Shown here: piece by piece, positions 1-5,403 of the stretch
Position numbering within the stretch: the first letter of the stretch is position 1
How the letters are laid out: each line of letters opens with the position of its first letter
NCBI GenBank assembly: GCA_964427955.1
Contig: CAYRWY010000387.1
Location: forward strand, 1 to 5,758
Source: JACRBK01 sp964427955
GTDB taxonomy: Bacteria > Chloroflexota > Anaerolineae > Aggregatilineales > Aggregatilineaceae
DNA length: 5,758 nucleotides
Reading direction: 5' to 3'
The notes under the pieces: model-generated
Database searches by the model: none
Told to the model about the DNA's origin: nothing
The model's input: only the letters and a program-made list of their open reading frames with translations
Made by a program: the position numbers and the translations under genes

Positions 1-315
1 GTGAACGGACTGACCGAGGTCGTGATCACCAAACTCGACGTGCTCAGCGGCCTGGACGAACTCCAACTCGCGACGGCCTACGACGTGGACGGGCAGCGCG
101 TGCACACGATGCCGCTCAATACCGCGGCGATGGAGCGGGCCGTGCCGGTCTACGAAACGCTGTCCGGGTGGCGGGAAGATATTTCGCAGGCGCGGCACAT
201 GGACGATCTGCCGGTGAACGCCCGGCGTTATATCGAGCGTTTGGAGACGCTGCTGAGCATCCCGATCACGATGATCAGCGTCGGGCCGGAACGCGACCAG
301 GCCATCCGCAAATAG
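1..315 (+). CDS. purA: Adenylosuccinate synthetase, C-terminal part (5' end outside window)
   Basis: PurA condenses IMP with aspartate using GTP, giving adenylosuccinate, the first committed step of AMP synthesis in the cytosol. Only the last 104 codons are present. The GTG at position 1 is an internal Val codon, because family members have about 420-440 residues. Visible signatures are the guanine-recognition motif TKLD (fragment residues 10-13) followed by VLSGLDE, then PVYETLSGW (49-57), the DDLPVNARRYIERLE segment (68-82) and the closing SVGPERDQ (93-100), whose S-x-GP loop also contacts the guanine in the known structures. The protein ends with TAG at 313-315, only 10 bases before the next plus-strand gene, so the two are likely co-transcribed. 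The identity is secure from these motifs. Nothing in the fragment looks degraded. Confidence 0.95.
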   Translation: MNGLTEVVITKLDVLSGLDELQLATAYDVDGQRVHTMPLNTAAMERAVPVYETLSGWREDISQARHMDDLPVNARRYIERLETLLSIPITMISVGPERDQAIRK

Positions 316-325
316 GGTAGGGGCG

Positions 326-1156
326 ATGGACGATCAGTCTGATCTCCAGCATCAACAGGCGTACCACACGCGGTTGGAAGCGCCGGTAGAATACGTGCCG
401 CAGCGCGTGGTTTCCCTCGTGCCGAGCCTGACTGAAGCGCTGTTTGATCTGGACCTGAATCACCGGCTGATCGCCATCAGCGACGACTGCACGCGGCCCG
501 CCGGGTCGATCACGACCCTGCCCCAGGTCGGCAGCGCCTACGCCCCAGACGTGGAACGAATTATCCGCCTGCAACCGGACCTGGTGCTGGCAAATGCGGA
601 AGCGACCCGTCCCGCGGTGCTGGACACCCTGCGCGACGCCGGGCTTCCGGTGTGGGTGACCGATCCCCGGACGGTCTTCGAAGTGCTTAACCTGCTGTGG
701 AATGTGATGGACTTGTTCGACCACGCGGACATGGTGCCGCGCGTGCGCGAAATCGAACGGGCTTACGATTACACGCTGGCCGCGGCGGTGGCCAACTCGC
801 CCGTGCGGGTCTTTGTCCCCACCGGGCGCGATCCCTGGCGAACCTTCAACGCCGACACGTATGCGCACGATGTGCTGCGCGTGTGCGGCGGCGACAACGT
901 CTTCGGGGGACGGGAAGAACGCTACCCGTCCGTCACGCTGGAAGACATCGTCGCGGCCCGGCCCGAGGTAATCTTGCTTCCGAACGATCCCTACCCATTT
1001 GCTGAATCCGACGCCGCATCCCTTCGCGCCCTTGACATCCCGGCGGCTCGGCATGGACGCATTCACCTGATCGATGGCAGTCTCTTAACCTGGCACGGCA
1101 CACGGGTCGCCTACACGCTGCGCGATCTGCCGCCGTTGTTGATGGGGAGCACATAA
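326..1156 (+). CDS. Cytoplasmic BtuF-like helical backbone metal receptor / periplasmic-binding-fold protein
   Basis: This 276-residue protein has the TroA/BtuF fold (class III solute-binding proteins for vitamin B12, siderophores, heme or metals). Family-like segments are PQRVVSLVPSLTE (25-37), LPQVGSAYAPDVERIIRLQPDLVLA (65-89), GLPVWV with the following long helix (106-130), DVLRVCGGDNVFG (182-194), PSVTLEDIVAARPEVILLP (201-219) and a C-terminal DGSLLTWHGTRVAYTLRDLP (250-269). It has no signal peptide or lipobox. ATG 326 is the first possible start: the frame is open from 275, after a TGA at 272-274, with no ATG, GTG or TTG before 326. The protein should therefore stay in the cytosol, unlike a transport receptor. 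An AGGGG (319-323) lies close to the start. No ABC permease or ATPase is adjacent. The next gene, a sensor kinase, starts 1 base after the stop, which suggests a sensory role (inference). The ligand is unknown; B12, heme and metal are all possible. Confidence 0.85.
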   Translation: MDDQSDLQHQQAYHTRLEAPVEYVPQRVVSLVPSLTEALFDLDLNHRLIAISDDCTRPAGSITTLPQVGSAYAPDVERIIRLQPDLVLANAEATRPAVLDTLRDAGLPVWVTDPRTVFEVLNLLWNVMDLFDHADMVPRVREIERAYDYTLAAAVANSPVRVFVPTGRDPWRTFNADTYAHDVLRVCGGDNVFGGREERYPSVTLEDIVAARPEVILLPNDPYPFAESDAASLRALDIPAARHGRIHLIDGSLLTWHGTRVAYTLRDLPPLLMGST

Positions 1157-1157
1157 G

Positions 1158-2144
1158 ATGACCGTTCGAACCATTTCTCACCCGGCACTGGAGACTTTGT
1201 GCCGTGATTCGTCCGATGCAATTATCGCCCTGGATCAGCAAGGGCTGGTCTGCCTTTTCAACCCAGCAGCGGTCGCGGCGTTCCACGTGGGCGAGGCCGA
1301 GGTGCTGGGGCATCGCCTCAACGACCTCCCGGCCCTCCAACCGCTGCTCGCCCTCCAGGGCCAGTTGGTAGCCGGGGAACAGATCGTCCAGGCCAAGCTT
1401 GCCGCTCCCCCGTGCCAGGTACAGTTGTTATCCGTACCCGGTCAAAATGAAGCGGCGGCTATTCCTGAATTGATGCGCGAGATCATTCATGACCTCAAAA
1501 ATCCTTTGGCCGCCGTCAAAAGCTTTATTGACTTGATCCGTGCTGCCGGACCGCTCACCGACCGGCAGGACACGTTTGCGCAGCGCGCGCAGCTCAGCCT
1601 GATGTCCACGCTCAATATGATTGACGAACTGCTGGATACCGCCTGGATGGAGTCAAACGGGGCGCTCCGGGTGATCGAGGTCAACTTCAGCAACCTGGTC
1701 CGGCACGCCGTCTCACAGTTGGATGGCTACGCCCAGTATCGCGGCATCCAGCTCACTGTGACGGTTCCCCCTCAGGATTACGTCCTCGTGGGCGACGAAC
1801 GGCGGCTGCTGAGCGCCATCATGAACCTGGTCAGCAACGCCATCAAGTATTCGCCGAACGGCGGCCCGGTGAACATCACCCTGTCAGACAATGGCGACCA
1901 TGTCCTGGTCCGGGTAGAAGACCACGGCCTGGGTATTGCCGAGGAACACCTGCCCCGGCTGTTCCAGCGCTTTTACCGGGTTCAGACGCCTGAAACCCGG
2001 CGGATCGATGGCACGGGTTTAGGACTGGCGATTGTCAAGACCATCGTCGAGAAACATGGGGGACATGTCTCGGTCGAGAGCATCGAAGGAAAAGGCAGCG
2101 TGTTTGGATTTTCGCTGCCCCGGGATCACGCGCACGCGGAGTAA
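1158..2144 (+). CDS. Soluble PAS-domain sensor histidine kinase
   Basis: A 328-residue two-component histidine kinase, expected to autophosphorylate and pass the phosphate to a response regulator that is not in this window. A PAS-like sensor region covers about residues 10-70 (SSDAIIALDQQGLVCLFNPAA, then GHRLNDLP). The HisKA dimerisation helix carries the H-box IIHDLKNPLAAV with phospho-acceptor His111. The ATPase domain shows the N-box MNLVSNAIKYSPNGG (222-236, Asn223 and Asn227), the G1 box DHGLGI (255-260), the F-box LFQRFYR (268-274) and the G2 box GTGLGL (285-290), so all catalytic boxes look intact. There is no membrane helix or signal peptide, so it senses an internal signal or works with a partner. 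GGGGAG (1144-1149), inside the upstream BtuF-like gene, lies 8 bases before the ATG, and the intergenic gap is 1 base. Translational coupling with that gene is likely. Confidence 0.95.
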   Translation: MTVRTISHPALETLCRDSSDAIIALDQQGLVCLFNPAAVAAFHVGEAEVLGHRLNDLPALQPLLALQGQLVAGEQIVQAKLAAPPCQVQLLSVPGQNEAAAIPELMREIIHDLKNPLAAVKSFIDLIRAAGPLTDRQDTFAQRAQLSLMSTLNMIDELLDTAWMESNGALRVIEVNFSNLVRHAVSQLDGYAQYRGIQLTVTVPPQDYVLVGDERRLLSAIMNLVSNAIKYSPNGGPVNITLSDNGDHVLVRVEDHGLGIAEEHLPRLFQRFYRVQTPETRRIDGTGLGLAIVKTIVEKHGGHVSVESIEGKGSVFGFSLPRDHAHAE

Positions 2145-2169
2145 GGCGGCGGTCAGCCCTTGCCGCTTT
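2143..2169 (+). terminator. Possible terminator hairpin between convergent genes
   Basis: AAGGCGGC (2143-2150) pairs with GCCGCTTT (2162-2169), giving an 8-bp stem with one G-U pair and an 11-base loop. It spans the stop codon of the histidine kinase and the stop codon of the convergent lipid kinase, whose coding ends are only 8 bases apart. In the plus direction only a short TTT run (2167-2169) follows, and it forms part of the stem, so this is not a classical strong intrinsic terminator. In the minus direction the G-U pair becomes an A-C mismatch. The role is inferred mainly from position. Confidence 0.3.
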
Positions 2170-3154
2170 CAAACGGGCGGTTCTGGGATAACCACTGCAA
2201 ATAGGAAGCCGCTCGCATCCGTTCCTGAGGCACGACGATGGGCAACATGCCGGGCATCAAGTCGGCGATGATCGGCGTCGTCCCCAGCGGATCGCCGTCG
2301 ATCTGAGTCGGCTGAGGTGTCTCGGCGTCAATCACGATCCGCTTGCGTGCCGAAAAATAGATGATCGATTCGGGAGGAACACCGCTCCCGGCTACCAGGT
2401 TCGTCACACTATTCAAGAGCCGCCCCGGGTTCAGCGGGCGCAGCACCCCGGCATAGAGCAGTCCATCATCCGGCTGGATCGCTTCGTTGATGACTGACAT
2501 GCCGTTGATCCACGTCAACGCCCCGGTCGCCGTCACAAAAGACAGGATGCCTTCGACCCGAATTGGGGGTTGGCCATCCAGCGAGATATGAAACTCCACA
2601 GACTTGGTCTGGCGCAGGAATTTCAACCCGGAAATGCCATAGGCCAGCACTCCCAGGCGATCTTTGTCCTCGCGGGTAACGTCAAAGGCGACTTCGGCTT
2701 CCAGTCCGGTGGAGACGCGCAGCACCGAGCAGCGGTCCCCGATCTTGGCCAGGTCGATCCGGCGGATCAGGCCAGGCCCCAACGCGAGCTTGATGGCCGG
2801 TTCCAGGCGGTGTGGAATGCCCAGAAACCCGGAAACGACATTGCCCGTACCGACCGGAACCCAGGAAAACGGCAGCATTTGCCGTCCCAGGACGCGCTGC
2901 GCCCCCGAGACGCTCTCCATCAGCGTGCCGTCGCCGCCGCCGATCAAAATGCGATCTACGCCGTTGGCCACCCCCTCCGCAATCGCCCCGGCAAAGTCAA
3001 AATCCGGGGTCGTCGTATGCAGGGTGATGCGAGGACTGGAAATCCGGCGCAGCCGCTCGACAACCTCTGTGCCGCGCTTGGAACCAGACGCAGGATTTAC
3101 AATCGCGAGTACATGCTTGGGCGCGTCTACCGACATCCACTCTTTTTGCGTCAT
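2153..3154 (-). CDS. Diacylglycerol kinase catalytic-domain lipid kinase (YegS/DgkB-like)
   Basis: A 333-residue member of the DAGK catalytic-domain family, which phosphorylates diacylglycerol or related lipids with ATP at the membrane face, or in some members phosphorylates sphingoid or other lipids. Motifs in order are NPASGS (20-25), the nucleotide-binding GGGDGTL (72-78), PVGTGNVVSGFLGIP (100-114), RIDLAKIGDR (132-141), DRLGVLAYGISGLKFL (165-180), IQPDDGLLYAGVLR (226-239) and IDGDPLGTTPI (285-295). All are in family order, and the length is slightly above the usual 290-310 because of a C-terminal extension. ATG 3154 is preceded by AGGGA (3164-3168) at 9-base spacing. The alternative Met7 has no such site. 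The exact lipid substrate cannot be told from sequence. It is the last minus-strand gene in the window and converges on the histidine kinase. Confidence 0.93.
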   Translation of the reverse strand: MTQKEWMSVDAPKHVLAIVNPASGSKRGTEVVERLRRISSPRITLHTTTPDFDFAGAIAEGVANGVDRILIGGGDGTLMESVSGAQRVLGRQMLPFSWVPVGTGNVVSGFLGIPHRLEPAIKLALGPGLIRRIDLAKIGDRCSVLRVSTGLEAEVAFDVTREDKDRLGVLAYGISGLKFLRQTKSVEFHISLDGQPPIRVEGILSFVTATGALTWINGMSVINEAIQPDDGLLYAGVLRPLNPGRLLNSVTNLVAGSGVPPESIIYFSARKRIVIDAETPQPTQIDGDPLGTTPIIADLMPGMLPIVVPQERMRAASYLQWLSQNRPFESGKG

Positions 3155-3190
3155 ACCTTACAATCCCTGCCGCAGGTTAAGTTTTATTCA

Positions 3191-3218
3191 AGTATATCGC
3201 AAACCCTTATACTGCTAA
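3191..3218 (-). promoter_or_regulatory. Candidate sigma-70-type promoter before the lipid kinase gene
   Basis: Read on the minus strand, TATACT (3191-3196, 5 of 6 matches to the -10 consensus) lies 16 bases downstream of TTAGCA (3213-3218, 4 of 6 matches to the -35 consensus). Transcription would start near 3184, about 30 bases before the lipid kinase ATG. The 91-base gap containing it is clearly more AT-rich than the flanking genes. A similar TATACT also occurs on the plus strand here, where no gene follows, so the match may partly reflect composition. Confidence 0.3.
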
Positions 3219-3245
3219 ACCCACAAAGCCAGGAAACGACACGCT

Positions 3246-3878
3246 TCAAATCGAAATGAAACCCGGCGAGGGCGGCGGCGTGATCGTCGGCAGCGGCAAA
3301 AAGGGCGTTTCGACCGCACCCGGCGTATCCGTGGCATCGGGCACCGTGATGGGCGATGGCGTCGCGGTCGGGGCAGGAGTCGCCGTAGGATGCGGCGTAG
3401 GCGAAAGGGTCGTTGTCGGAGTTGGATCGACAGCTTCGACTACACTTTCGTGAATGAAGACCGTATCCCGATAGGCCCCGTCCGGATTCAACTCCACCAC
3501 ATACCATTCGGGATTGTCGGGCGAGCGAGCGTAGATACACAATTCCGTCCCGTAGGTAACCGTGTCGCGGATCGGGCAGCGTTGATTGTCCTTGCTGGGA
3601 CATTCGCGGTACACCGCCCGCTCCACATTGACTTTGAACCACTGGCAGGGCGGCAGCGGGGTGAAAGTGGCGGGCATGTAGAGGGTGGGCAGTTGGATGG
3701 AAGGCGCCACCCTGGCGGTAGCGGACGCGACAGCTTCCCGCGTGACCTGGGCGGTGATATTGCCCTGATCGTCCAGGTAACTCAAGAAGCCAGTCCACAC
3801 GAAATAGCCCCCAAAGACGAGGAGGCCGACAACGGCGACAATCAACAGAGGGGAAGGTCCTGAGCGTTCGCGTGACAT
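3246..3878 (-). CDS. Membrane-anchored SH3-like protein with Pro/Thr-rich C-terminal tail
   Basis: I do not recognise a named family for this 210-residue protein. A short basic N-terminus (MSRERSG) is followed by one hydrophobic helix (about 11-32, LLIVAVVGLLVFGGYFVWTG), probably an uncleaved anchor with the rest outside the cytoplasm. A linker leads to a compact domain (about 78-150) with SH3-like features: VERAVYRECPS, then GTELCIYA, PEWYVVELNPDGAYRDTVFIHESVVE. It has four cysteines (78, 93, 101, 114), enough for two disulfides. Residues 150-206 are low-complexity Pro/Thr/Ala/Ser. Bacterial SH3-like domains often bind cell-wall peptides, so an envelope role is plausible but inferred. AAGG (3886-3889) is 7 bases before the ATG. 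The gene is flanked by gaps of 81 and 91 bases. The other long frame on this strand (3184-3798) is rejected because it lacks domain-like content. Confidence 0.8.
   Translation of the reverse strand: MSRERSGPSPLLIVAVVGLLVFGGYFVWTGFLSYLDDQGNITAQVTREAVASATARVAPSIQLPTLYMPATFTPLPPCQWFKVNVERAVYRECPSKDNQRCPIRDTVTYGTELCIYARSPDNPEWYVVELNPDGAYRDTVFIHESVVEAVDPTPTTTLSPTPHPTATPAPTATPSPITVPDATDTPGAVETPFLPLPTITPPPSPGFISI
3261..3431 (-). repeat. Low-complexity Pro/Thr tail-coding segment
   Basis: This segment encodes residues about 150-206 of the SH3-like membrane protein. The protein reads as imperfect repeats of TP, TPT, ATP and SPTP units, and the DNA is strongly biased, with few A or T runs and many GGCG/GTCG-type triplets on the plus strand. 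Such tails are typical of secreted or surface proteins in Anaerolineae-like genomes and may be glycosylated spacers (inference). The units are degenerate, so this is not an exact tandem repeat. Confidence 0.6.
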
Positions 3879-3959
3879 ACGCTTACCTTAAATACTCCAG
3901 GCCAGCGGCATCGACGTGCTCCCCTGGCGCAGCAAACTCGTGTCCCCCTCTGATCATGA

Positions 3960-4571
3960 TTATACCGGAACTTGTGCCAGCTTTTGCCGCACTTCCTCCG
4001 CCGTCCAGGCTTGCAGGCCATCCAGAACGACGACCGGTCTCTCGGCGATCTGCGGATTCAACAGCCACTCATCGTGGCGCGCCTCAAGCTGCTGGAGATA
4101 TTCCAGTGGAATGGCCGCCTCTTCGGTCCGCCCCCGGGCGCGCAGGCGTTGGTAGCATTCCTCGGCGGGCGTGCGGAGATACAGAATCGCATCCGGAACC
4201 GGCGCAAGATTCTTCAGGTAGTCCCAGAAATGCAGATACAGCGCCCACTCGGTATCGTCCATGAACCCGTGCTGGTGCAAATTGCGGGCGAAGACGTGGC
4301 GATCACAGTAAATCGACCGCTCGAAAATCACGTCCTGGCCGCCCCCGGGCAGATTTTGGAGGGCCTGAGTCCGCGTTACGAACGCGCAGATTTGCAGGGT
4401 AAAAGCCCAACGCCGGGTATCGGAATAGAAGCGTTCGAGCAGATTCGCTGCAAACCCGGTCTGCCAGCGCGACACCGGTTCCGGGATAAATTGGAAATGC
4501 TCACTGGCGGCCAGGTTCGATCCGAGCGTCGATTTGCCTGCCGCGATATTGCCTTCCAGTAAAACAAGCAT
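3960..4571 (-). CDS. Deoxynucleoside kinase (dCK/dGK/dAK family)
   Basis: This 203-residue kinase transfers the ATP gamma-phosphate to the 5'-OH of a deoxynucleoside, feeding cytosolic dNTP salvage. The N-terminal P-loop is GNIAAGKST (7-15). The substrate-site EPVSRW (31-36) and the helix WAFTLQ (55-60, Gln60 in the position that reads the base in family structures) follow. The ERS motif is in FERSIYCDRHVFA (83-95), where Glu84 is the expected catalytic base. The lid is RLRARGRTEE (142-151, several Arg that bind phosphates), and YLQQLEARHDEWL (158-170) is a family-typical helix. The length fits bacterial members. GGAG (4583-4586) lies 11 bases before the ATG. Which nucleoside is preferred cannot be decided here. 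The gene is 87 bases downstream of sdhB, past a hairpin, so expression may be separate. Confidence 0.93.
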   Translation of the reverse strand: MLVLLEGNIAAGKSTLGSNLAASEHFQFIPEPVSRWQTGFAANLLERFYSDTRRWAFTLQICAFVTRTQALQNLPGGGQDVIFERSIYCDRHVFARNLHQHGFMDDTEWALYLHFWDYLKNLAPVPDAILYLRTPAEECYQRLRARGRTEEAAIPLEYLQQLEARHDEWLLNPQIAERPVVVLDGLQAWTAEEVRQKLAQVPV

Positions 4572-4594
4572 AAACCGGTCTTCTCCGTAGTGTT

Positions 4595-4609
4595 CTCGAC
4601 GAATTCGAG
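4595..4609. other. Small inverted repeat in the nucleoside kinase leader
   Basis: CTCGA (4595-4599) and TCGAG (4605-4609) form a 5-bp inverted repeat around CGAAT, and the inner CGAATTCG (4600-4607) is itself a perfect 8-base palindrome. It lies 24 bases before the kinase start codon and right next to the larger hairpin at 4611-4642. It could be an operator or a second hairpin, but is short enough to be chance. Confidence 0.2.
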
Positions 4610-4610
4610 T

Positions 4611-4642
4611 CTCCTCTCCCGGTTGACAAACGGGGAGAGGAG
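4611..4642 (-). terminator. Strong hairpin between sdhB and the deoxynucleoside kinase gene
   Basis: CTCCTCTCCC (4611-4620) pairs perfectly with GGGAGAGGAG (4633-4642). Inside the 10-bp stem, one G-G mismatch is followed by a further GTT/AAC pairing and a four-base loop. It lies 16 bases beyond the sdhB stop, where a terminator or mRNA-stabilising 3' stem-loop would be expected. Neither strand has a T-run after the stem, so a textbook intrinsic terminator is not shown. CCTCTCCC...GGGAGAGG palindromes also occur as dispersed intergenic repeats in many GC-rich genomes, which is the main alternative. Confidence 0.5.
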
Positions 4643-4658
4643 CTTGAACGATAGAAAA

Positions 4659-5381
4659 TCAGTCGCGCCCGCCGCGGCGGATGGCGAGTTTCACCTCGCC
4701 GATGGCGCGCGTCACCTCGATGTCACGCGGGCAGGCGTTGGTGCAGTTGAAGATGGTGCGGCAGCGCCACACCCCATCGGCCTCGGCCAGAATCTTGAGC
4801 CGCTGATCGGCGGCCTGGTCGCGGCTGTCGAAGATGAAACGATGCGCCTGGACAATCGCTGCCGGGCCGACGTATTCGCCGCTCGCCCAAAAGCTGGGGC
4901 AGGACGTCGTGCAGCACGCGCACAGGATACACTTGGTCGTTTCGTCGAAGCGCGCGCGATCTTCCGGGCTTTGCAGCCGCTCGCGCCCGTTTTCGGGCAG
5001 CGGCGTGTCGTTGACGAAATAGGGCATGACCTGGCGGTAGTGGGCGAAGAACGGCTCCATGTCCACCACGAGATCTTTGATCACGCGCAGGCCCAACATC
5101 GGCTCGACCTGAATCTTGACCTGATCCCCCTCGCCCAGTTTGCTCACGACGACTTTGCACGCCAGCCGGTTGACGCCGTTGATGCGCATCCCGTCCGAGC
5201 CGCATACGCCGTGCCCACAGGATCGCCGCAGCGCCAGGGTACCGTCCTGCTCCCACTTGACGCGGTGCAGCAGATCCAGCACGCGATCACTCCGCTCGAC
5301 ATGATCGAGCGTGTATTCTGCCCAATAAGGTTTCTTATCTTTCTCCGGGTTGAAGCGCCGGATACGCAATGTCACCTGCAT
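4659..5381 (-). CDS. sdhB: Succinate dehydrogenase/fumarate reductase iron-sulfur subunit
   Basis: SdhB carries electrons from the SdhA flavin to membrane quinone in complex II. All three cluster sites are visible in 240 residues. The [2Fe-2S] site is Cys55, Cys60, Asp63 and Cys75 in SCGHGVCGSDG...LAC; the Asp at the third position also occurs in E. coli SdhB. The [4Fe-4S] site is Cys151, Cys154 and Cys157 in CILCACCTTSCP, with Cys217 in NCTNACP. The [3Fe-4S] site is Cys161, Cys207 and Cys213. The SFW at 163-165 matches the quinone-site Trp region. ATG 5381 is preceded by AAAGG (5388-5392) with 5-6 bases spacing and directly by the sdhA stop, 22 bases upstream, so the two are co-transcribed. 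No membrane-anchor gene follows it. Length and motifs are normal, and the identity is secure. Confidence 0.97.
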   Translation of the reverse strand: MQVTLRIRRFNPEKDKKPYWAEYTLDHVERSDRVLDLLHRVKWEQDGTLALRRSCGHGVCGSDGMRINGVNRLACKVVVSKLGEGDQVKIQVEPMLGLRVIKDLVVDMEPFFAHYRQVMPYFVNDTPLPENGRERLQSPEDRARFDETTKCILCACCTTSCPSFWASGEYVGPAAIVQAHRFIFDSRDQAADQRLKILAEADGVWRCRTIFNCTNACPRDIEVTRAIGEVKLAIRRGGRD

Positions 5382-5403
5382 AACAGACCTTTCCTTTGCT
5401 TCC

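Noticed and set aside
275..1066. A 263-codon minus-strand open frame opposite the BtuF-like gene
   Set aside because: The translation is rich in Arg, His, Gly and Val with no family signature, and it lies opposite a gene with clear solute-binding-fold motifs and operon spacing.
2570..3259. A 229-codon plus-strand open frame opposite the lipid kinase
   Set aside because: The minus-strand frame has GGGDGT and the other DAGK motifs in order. The plus-strand frame has none and runs through the AT-rich intergenic gap.
3915..3949. Two similar 11-base units, CGTGCTCCCCT and CGTGTCCCCCT, 24 bases apart, upstream of the SH3-like gene
   Set aside because: They match at only 9 of 11 positions, in C-rich sequence. 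Two imperfect copies are too weak to call an operator or repeat array.
3883..4068. A 61-codon minus-strand open frame at the 3' end of the nucleoside kinase gene
   Set aside because: It overlaps the kinase C-terminus in another frame, has no convincing ribosome site and shows no recognisable content.
3972..4562. A 196-codon plus-strand open frame opposite the deoxynucleoside kinase
   Set aside because: The minus strand carries the P-loop, ERS and lid motifs, so the plus frame is a mirror of a real gene.
4623..4628. An exact TTGACA on the plus strand, like a -35 box
   Set aside because: It lies in the loop region of the sdhB hairpin, no acceptable -10 follows at 16-18 bases, and no plus-strand gene is downstream.
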